Shown here piece by piece: positions 57,173 through 64,000 of a DNA stretch of 64,000 bases. The notes beneath the pieces were generated by a model that ran no database searches, had not been told where the DNA came from, and worked only from the letters and a program-made list of their open reading frames with translations. Position numbers and translations under genes: made by a program. How positions within the stretch are numbered: the stretch's first letter is position 1; each line of letters opens with the position of its first letter. Source of the DNA: Molanna angustata (taxonomy: Eukaryota; Arthropoda; Insecta; Trichoptera; Molannidae); contig OY754977.1 in NCBI GenBank assembly GCA_963576475.1, positions 32,429,672-32,493,671 of the forward strand, read 5' to 3'.

Positions 57173-57500
57173 TTAGACAAACAAAGAATAAAGCAAGGTT
57201 GTCAGTTTTGTCAAAAAAAAATATTTCTGTTCATCCCCCAGACATAAATATTCTGGCGGCGTCGTCAGGGTGACTCGGGAAGGGGTTAGGGGGCCTTGAG
57301 GGGTAGGGTTAGGAATTGGGGATGATGATGAAGAAGGGTGGAAGAAAAATGATGTAAGCGAAAATTTGGTATGTCCCGTCAAACAAAATGGTCTTTGTCA
57401 AGTTAATTAATCATCACTTCCTGTCGTTATGGATTATCTCTTCCGGCGTAGTGATGGACACAGTCTACAGGGAATTATCACCATAATTCCTTTTGCAGTC
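57173..57500 (-). mobile_element. Penelope-like terminal segment, tentative
   Basis: Minus strand carries CCCTGACGACGCCGCCAGAA, a CUGACGA box followed by a GC-rich stretch, and a serine/proline-rich frame (PSSSSSPIPNPTPQ) like that at 34663-34911. No clear stem II/GAAA pair follows, so this is weaker. Confidence 0.35.
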
Positions 57501-57632
57501 GTCCATTCACTATTCCAAAATCCATGAAGCCTTTAATTATTTTCAGTGATCCAGAAAACAAGTCAACCTTTGTGACTCCAATGTTGTTTATAAACTATTA
57601 ATACGTGGGTTTATAATGTTTCGTTCTTTTTA

Positions 57633-58588
57633 CTCTCCACACTATGGAATAGTGGAGAGTCATGATTTCACAATTTATAAGCGTATTTTTTTAAATCAAT
57701 TTCTCAACGGGTATCATGTAGAGAGTGCACTCTGTGAGTTTCGTCATGATGTGTTTGTATGTATGGTGTACGGCGTACGGCGTTCGGCGTTCGGCGTTCG
57801 GCGTACGGAATTATTTTTTTGTGTCCTCTCTACAGCCCAAACTATAAGTCCGATCGACTTCATATTAACATCATATATGTAAAGTGCATAGACCTACATA
57901 GAGCTGATTAGTTTTCCATAGATATCCGTTAAATTCTTCTCTATGATTTCATCTGTCCAAATTTTCAAAATGATCTCACGGTCTGGAAAATCGAAGTTTT
58001 TTTTATATTGTTTGAAATTTTGATACAACAAAAATATACTCATCAAAAATGCATTCAAGGATTATCAAAATTCAAAGAAAAAAATATATGGTTTTCCATA
58101 TCAATGTGAAATAAATTGCATATTTGTATGAAAAATGTATATAACAGAAGTAAAATAGCTTCTGTAAGAGAAAATTGAGTGGTCAACTTCATATTGATAT
58201 TGTATGTATCTCTATAGACAACTGTATTTTTTACCCTCCACTTCTATCTTATTCAAGGGGTAGGCAGTGAGAACCGAACACCGTATTCTATTATATTATC
58301 TTGACACATACATCACCTCATCAACATTGATACACTGTCTCATACATGCTCATCTTACTAGTAATGCAATTTCACCTAAAATTTCTCAACAGGTATCATG
58401 TAGAAAGTGCATACTATGAGTTTCGAGACGATGTTTTGTGTGTATGGTGTAATGTGAAAACTTTTGTCCTATGGGAATCTTATATTTGTTTAAGAATCTA
58501 ATAGAAATGTACTTCATATAAATGCATTTAGAGAAGAAAACATTTCATTTCAAGAAGAAAAAATGAACGCTTACTATGGTGTGGAGAG
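57633..58588 (+). mobile_element. CTCTCCAC-type element, solo full copy
   Basis: Inverted ends CTCTCCACACTATGG and CTATGGTGTGGAGAG. The interior matches 45172-46084 throughout (for example TCAACGGGTATCATGTAGAG and CAAGGGGTAGGCAGTGAGAA). A local run CGGCGTACGGCGTTCGGCGT at 57770 is a small expansion absent from the other copies. No ORF. Confidence 0.75.
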
Positions 58589-59439
58589 TTTAGTGTTGAC
58601 CCCAACCCACTCGTTTTACAACAGCATTGTTTTTATGATCTTGTGTTCAAAACGTGTATTCAATATGACTGGATCTTGATTAAATTTCTTCAGCTACATT
58701 CTGACGGTAAATTATAACAACTAACTGCTGAACGGTTGACATAAAAATATACAGGAACAAGACCGTCAGTAGAAAACGACAAAATGGCTTAGAAGGGAGA
58801 TGAGAGAGAGAGAGAAATCATATTCTCCATCTTGCTTTACTGTCAACCAACATTTCTTGTCCAAAGAACAAGATCTTATTTCTCATGAAAAATATTTAAA
58901 TAAGAAATCGAACCAAAGATACATTTTTGTTTTGTGTTTTTCGTTCAAAACTGCGTTTTATTTTATATCTCAAATACCTACATATGTATATATGACAAGT
59001 TATCTTGTTTATACATACGTTCGTGATGAGTAAAAAGGAATACTGGCGTGAACAGGTTTGTCTTCCCCATTTCTTTGATCCGTTGAAAGAGTGAGTGTCA
59101 AAAAAAGTAAGGTTAAGTGATCTGGATGTTAAGTCTCGTTATGTTTTATGGTGTTGAAAGATGCGTAAAACTATTTCTGACAGTCACGTCATCTCAGGAT
59201 GCTTTCATCTCAATCACATAACTTTCAATATACTTATTTTCTGCATGCCTAACCGTTCATAACTAATGTGAAATGAAAACTTGTACAAGCGTTTGTAGTT
59301 TTTATTCGTCAGACTTTGAGGTTCCATAAGTCACATTGATATCTGATTCCTGACACACTTATCCTGGGTTCAACTGTCAATAAAAACTCGGTTTTTCTAT
59401 GTGTTGTCAGTCATCATTAATCTGTTCTTAATCTTAATC
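58589..59439. other. Non-coding stretch
   Basis: The frame at 58800-59033 has no motif. Nothing recognised. Confidence 0.4.
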
Positions 59440-60220
59440 CACCAATACCCGTTCTACTTATGGGGACTAATAACGACCCCTTGCAAAACTGAAAGAACAT
59501 AATAAAAGTCCGGAGCACCTCGCAGACACTGGACTTGAAGTGCCAAAGAGAGCTAATTATAAAGGAACAGCAGGCTCACCGTTCACTGAAAGGGAAGATA
59601 AGAACGAACCAAATTCTTAGCAAAGGTCCCAAAAGCCCTGAATTTATTCTTCGTGGCTTCAAGGTCTGAATTTTCTATGGGTCCAAATAAATTCCCTCGG
59701 ACATCATTGCAGAGTTCTCTTCGGAATGTTAACACGGAATAATTAGTGCTTTCCCATAAGAAATGCTCAAAAGTCTGATCAAGGTTATCGCAAAGCTGAC
59801 ATGAGGACGATACGGATAAGTGAATACGAAAACTACCGTGTCCAGTAAGGAATTCGTGATCCAATAATCCACCGAGGAGAAATTTGAATCCTCAGATAGG
59901 GTAGAAATGAAAATGTCAGTTTGCCCACGAAAGAAGCGACTAGTGACTTTTTCAAGTATCTAGAAATGAACACTGGGCAAATTTCTCGATCACTCCACAA
60001 ATGGTGGGTAAATTTACGTGTACGAGAGATACGGCACCCAAAATTTAACTTCGACCTCTATATACATGGGTTGTAAATTGTAGCTCATGGCTGAGTTTCC
60101 AGATCTACGGAAGCCATACCTATTAGAATAGGAAGTGTTTCAGTAGCGCTGGTTCTGTATGTCTTGGCTAAAGATAGTAGAGAATCATCATCAGTCTCTT
60201 AAATATTGCTGTTAGATGAG
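59440..60220 (-). mobile_element. R1-like LINE fragment, C-terminal region
   Basis: Minus frames: SLAKTYRTSATETLPILIGM, then DREICPVFISRYLKK, then the 93-codon frame 59864-59583 with FLTGHGSFRIHL, the cysteine-histidine pattern C.LC....T.EHFLWE and a tail RSYLPFQ. TY.T.(S/P)TE.L....G and TGHG.F..(Y/H)L before a zinc-knuckle-like cluster are R1-clade RNase-H/C-terminal landmarks. Stops and shifts lie between the blocks. The 3' UTR (59440-59560) starts like that of 6183-6410. Confidence 0.7.
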
Positions 60221-60289
60221 GGAGAGTTTAAAATTTAACTTATTTGGCTTTTTTTTGTTAGTTATTCTATCATTTTGCGATCATATACT

Positions 60290-60540
60290 CTATTGGATAT
60301 TGAACGGGTGAAAGAAAGAGTGATGAACTTATTCCCCAAAAAGATTCTTTACACCAATTCAGAGGGCAGAAGAAGTAGAAGCAGGTCCAAGTTATGATGG
60401 CAAGATCACACAGAATATAACATAAAGGCGATTGGAGGAGAGCAGCAGAGGACAGGGATGACTGGAGAAAGATTCTGGAGGTCTGGGCCACACAGAAATA
60501 TACGATGGAAGTGAGAGTAGTGAATAATATGAATTAATTT
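60290..60540 (+). mobile_element. RTE-like LINE RT tail, decayed
   Basis: Plus frames give RAEEVEAGPSYDG, then KAIGGEQQRTGMTGERFWRS, the frameshifted counterpart of the IKAIRIANWRRTVEDRDGWR tail in 1213-1520. Same family, opposite strand. Confidence 0.6.
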
Positions 60541-61221
60541 AAAAATATTGTTTGCCTTGCTAATTATTATATAAATGTAAAATAAAATAACAGCTATAGA
60601 TGTGTCCATAATTAAATTTACTTTATTCAATCACACGCTTATAAGACATCATTCTATAAGCGTTTTAAACGCATGAAGTAAAGTTGGGACAGAGTCATTA
60701 TTCCTTTTTAGGCGTAAAATAGTTAAATGAGCTGGAAATAAATTAAATTTTAACCTAATGGCACATTTTTCCAAAATCTTTCTCGTTGTCCCTGTAAGAA
60801 TATTGAGTGTGTGTGTTTGAATTTTTTGTATATCCACGTCTTTATCCAACTGTCGATTTGATAAACAGAATTAATTTCTCATATATAGCAAAAATATTCA
60901 CATGTATGTGCAGAATTGTATGCATCTCTTTCACAAAAACCAACTTCATAAATTTTTTTGCCTACGTAACGAATATTCCTTACTTAGTTGCATAATTTAT
61001 TGTACCTACATGAATGTTTTCTAATTGCAATAACTCAGGACTCAGGTCAATGTCGAAGTCAATTTATATAAATATCACTATTTATAAATTAGTTTAGATT
61101 AATCAAAACGAATATAAGCACAATACTTACAAACAGGAGTAAAAAATTGATTATTTTTTTATAAATACGCAATTGGTGAACTGTGTAACTCGCTTAATAC
61201 TTTGACTTTAACGATACTTAC
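60541..61221. other. AT-rich stretch beside DM4/12 exon
   Basis: A minus frame 60849-60649 (66 codons, with RKILEKCAIRLKFNLFPAHL) is unassigned. I looked here for the missing last exon of the DM4/12 paralogue (Y..A, GC...Y..C) and did not find it. Confidence 0.4.
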
Positions 61222-61332
61222 GAGAATATAATTCTTAAAATGTCATGAACAAGTGATGTGTTCTTCGGGGCAAGATATTGTTGTGCTTCGCATATGGCCT
61301 TCAAGACACAAGCCTGACCAGCTAAACCATAC
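61222..61332 (-). CDS. DM4/12-family protein, one internal exon of a second gene
   Basis: 111 bp, acceptor ATTTTCAG (AG at 61334-61333) and donor GTAAGT (61221-61216). One base completes a split codon, then YGLAGQACVLKAICEAQQYL, APKNTSLVHDILRIIF, and two bases of a last codon. It aligns over its whole length with exon 3 of the gene at 31856-35378 (G..C(I/V)(F/L)(R/K)A(L/I)CEA.Q.L.PK....). Length, entry phase and exit phase are identical. Partner exons are not found in the window: exons 1-2 would lie above 61332, beyond or within repeats, and exon 4 below 61222. It may be a gene with long introns or a lone exon left after rearrangement. Confidence 0.85.
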
Positions 61333-62389
61333 CTGAAAATAAAAAAGAGATTGATCAAGAAATCAGTATTTAATTTTATATCGTTTGTCATGGCAAGTTC
61401 TCCTTTGGCTATAAACCATCTTAGGAGTTGTGTTTCAAATATGTAGATATAATCTAGTAGCGTCTAGTCCTAGCTTTTCCCTTATGCATTATTAGTTTAG
61501 GTTTAAGTTTGTTTATCACAATAATAGCGACTCGCGTGAGCGAGTTGCTTTATAAATTGAATTTATATTTTTTTTAATTTTCGCATTTAATATAAAATTT
61601 CACACCTCATTTGATTTAATACTACGAGATCTCAACCAATCAGAGAGCCAATCGGAATCTTGGACTTACTAAACCGGAGACAGGTAAATGCGGATTGTAG
61701 ACACTAGTATATAATCTTAGGTATATTGTCAAAAAATAAAAGAATGACATTTGGTTCTCTTTTTTCAACACAAAAAGACACGATAGTACCAATCAAACGG
61801 TATTATGATTGACATTTTATGTTGAACATTTTGAACAAGCCTTTAAAGTTGAATAAATAACCTCTCCATATACTTGGAAGGATACCTCTCCTTGACTTCA
61901 TTGATTCGTAGAACAATAAATTGATGTTTTTTTTTTATATAATTATTGAGTAAAGTAAAATCAACGTAAAAAAAATATGGAAATGGAATTCATTACGACA
62001 CTAGGCGCAGCCTGTTCTTAGGTAATACTAACAATAATTATGCAATACATTTTTGCTACAAAAATTTTCAATTAAGTAAAAAATAAAAAAAGTAAAATAA
62101 ATATCTAAAGAACAATAAATAAGCAAACAAGAAGACTAAAAAACAAGTGTATTTATAAGGTTGAGGGTTTGTTTGCATGTATAATAGGACGATGTAGGGA
62201 TATGTGTAATAAAGGATGGATGATGGCGTAAAAATGTAAATAAAATCTCATATTATGAAGGAAAAAAAAACGAGGAAGATGGGAAACTGGTAGTAGGGTA
62301 GTATGTGTGTGTATATGAATATATTTGTGTGTGGTGTGTGCGCGAAAGTTTATGCCTATGCGTTAGTGCGTGAAATAGTAGCACACGTA
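61333..62389. other. AT-rich stretch with one hairpin
   Basis: Holds the hairpin at 61527-61548. Otherwise nothing recognised. Confidence 0.4.
61527..61548. repeat. GCGACTCGC hairpin
   Basis: GCGACTCGC-GTGA-GCGAGTTGC; sister of 25406-25427. TAGGTTT..GTTT lies upstream in both places, so the hairpin belongs to a shared repeat. Confidence 0.55.
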
Positions 62390-62394
62390 CCTTA

Positions 62395-62830
62395 TTTATT
62401 TATTTATTTAAAGGACAACATACAGCATATAATAAATTATAAAACATAAGATAATTTGATTACTAATAAAGCCAATTACAGTTTGTCGCTGAAGTTATTG
62501 TAGTATATTAAGATACATTAGGAATGGTTACATATTATGGTGAGATATTGTGTGAATGATGTGTGAAATTGCATATATAAATGTGTCAGTAAAATTAAGT
62601 GTTAAATTTGATTATGAGGATGAAATTTTAAGTTTGATATATTTTTTAAATGTGGGGGCGCTAAGTAAGAATATGTCAATCTCTTGGAAATGCCTATTAT
62701 ATGTATGTATTACAGATTCTGTATATTGTTGCATGTTGAGCATAGTTGGTGTGTTGAGTGGTAAGACGGAAAAGAGGAGTGTGTCTAGTTCTACAGGTGT
62801 AGGTAGGGATGTTGAAAGATATATAATATA
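62395..62830 (-). mobile_element. LINE 3' fragment with (TTTA)n tail
   Basis: (TTTA)n at 62395-62410. Upstream on minus, the frame reads YTCRTRHTPLFRLTTQHTNY, then after a shift FQEIDIFLLSAPTFKKYIKL, resembling the end of a jockey/CR1-type RT (Y.TR...L..., then a motif before the terminal FKK..K). The 60-bp array begins within this coding region. Confidence 0.5.
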
Positions 62831-64000
62831 AAAGAGGAGTGTGTCTAGTTCTACAGGTGTAGGTAGGGATGTTGAAAGATATATAATATAAAAGAGGAGT
62901 GTGTCTAGTGTCTACAGGTGTAGGTAGGGATGTTGAAAGATATATAATATAAAAGAGGAGTGTGTCTAGTGTCTACAGGTGTAGGTAGGGATGTTGAAAG
63001 ATATATAATATAAAAGAGGAGTGTGTCTAGTGTCTACAGGTGTAGGTAGGGATGTTGAAAGATATATAATATAAAAGAGGAGTGTGTCTAGTGTCTACAG
63101 GTGTAGGTAGGGATGTTGAAAGATATATAATATAAAAGAGGAGTGTGTCTAGTGTCTACAGGTGTAGGTAGGGATGTTGAAAGATATATAATATAAAAGA
63201 GGAGTGTGTCTAGTTCTACAGGTGTAGGTAGGGATGTTGAAAGATATATAATATAAAAGAGGAGTGTGTCTAGTGTCTACAGGTGTAGGTAGGGATGTTG
63301 AAAGATATATAATATAAAAGAGGAGTGTGTCTAGTGTCTACAGGTGTAGGTAGGGATGTTGAAAGATATATAATATAAAAGAGGAGTGTGTCTAGTGTCT
63401 ACAGGTGTAGGTAGGGATGTTGAAAGATATATAATATAAAAGAGGAGTGTGTCTAGTTCTACAGGTGTAGGTAGGGATGTTGAAAGATATATAATATAAA
63501 AGAGGAGTGTGTCTAGTTCTACAGGTGTAGGTAGGGATGTTGAAAGATATATAATATAAAAGAGGAGTGTGTCTAGTGTCTACAGGTGTAGGTAGGGATG
63601 TTGAAAGATATATAATATAAAAGAGGAGTGTGTCTAGTTCTACAGGTGTAGGTAGGGATGTTGAAAGATATATAATATAAAAGAGGAGTGTGTCTAGTGT
63701 CTACAGGTGTAGGTAGGGATGTTGAAAGATATATAATATAAAAGAGGAGTGTGTCTAGTGTCTACAGGTGTAGGTAGGGATGTTGAAAGATATATAATAT
63801 AAAAGAGGAGTGTGTCTAGTTCTACAGGTGTAGGTAGGGATGTTGAAAGATATATAATATAAAAGAGGAGTGTGTCTAGTGTCTACAGGTGTAGGTAGGG
63901 ATGTTGAAAGATATATAATATAAAAGAGGAGTGTGTCTAGTGTCTACAGGTGTAGGTAGGGATGTTGAAAGATATATAATATAAAAGAGGAGTGTGTCTA
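62770..64000. repeat. 60/61-bp minisatellite, about 20 copies, runs off the window
   Basis: The unit AAAAGAGGAGTGTGTCTAGT, TCTACAGGTGTAGGTAGGGA, TGTTGAAAGATATATAATAT repeats almost without other change. Two forms differ by one G (CTAGTTCTAC, form A; CTAGTGTCTAC, form B). The order I read is AABBBBBABBBAABABBABB and then a partial unit. The array is cut by the window edge. Confidence 0.95.

Noticed and set aside
60649..60849. Missing last exon of the DM4/12 paralogue
   Set aside because: The frame lacks the two-cysteine YDAA...GC...Y.KC pattern and a suitable acceptor site.

Overview
This is an AT-rich stretch of an insect nuclear genome, dominated by decayed transposable elements. Two facts point to an insect. 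There are two exons of an insect-type nicotinic acetylcholine receptor alpha subunit, and there is DM4/12-family coding sequence, a family of small secreted proteins found in arthropods. The order of insect cannot be settled from this window.

Host genes. (1) Plus strand, 8392-9303 and 11380-11592: the last two coding exons of a nAChR alpha subunit, closest by recall to alpha-1. They carry loop C, TM1-TM3 and the cytoplasmic loop, then TM4 and the stop, followed by a 3' UTR with AATAAA. The 5' exons lie before the window, so 1-8391 is probably intron filled with repeats. (2) Minus strand, 31856-35378: a complete four-exon DM4/12 gene (220 codons) that I assembled from splice sites; all three junctions keep the frame. 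(3) Minus strand, 61222-61332: one exon of a second DM4/12 gene, equal in length and phase to exon 3 of the first.

Mobile elements. Non-LTR retrotransposons are the commonest. There is a long open 5'-truncated element at 51190-53855, a second reverse-transcriptase ORF at 42382-43569, and many 3' fragments of RTE-like, R1-like and CR1/jockey-like elements. Two tRNA-derived SINE families occur, one sharing its 3' tail hairpin with a LINE in the window. DNA elements include fold-back MITEs (764-963, 6001-6180), a family with about 40-50 bp inverted termini (2966-4520 and partial copies), hAT-like MITEs near 50.2-53.9 kb, a TTCG-repeat element (24961-25815) and a family that forms a 2 kb long inverted repeat (44005-46084). 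A GC-rich block at 38985-39437 looks like a solo LTR.

The most interesting signal is a set of palindromic leaders (10457-10649, 13332-13474, 14754-14904, 48097-48256), with a further site at 34737-34769. They carry the layout of a minimal hammerhead ribozyme: CUGANGA, short stem II, GAAA, and a palindromic stem III. Several are followed by an ATG that opens the same short peptide, as expected for Penelope-like retroelements.

Tandem arrays: a 24-bp minisatellite (3461-4266) and a 60/61-bp minisatellite (62770 to the window end), both apparently grown out of transposon sequence; a 72-bp array (21735-22030); and several microsatellites.
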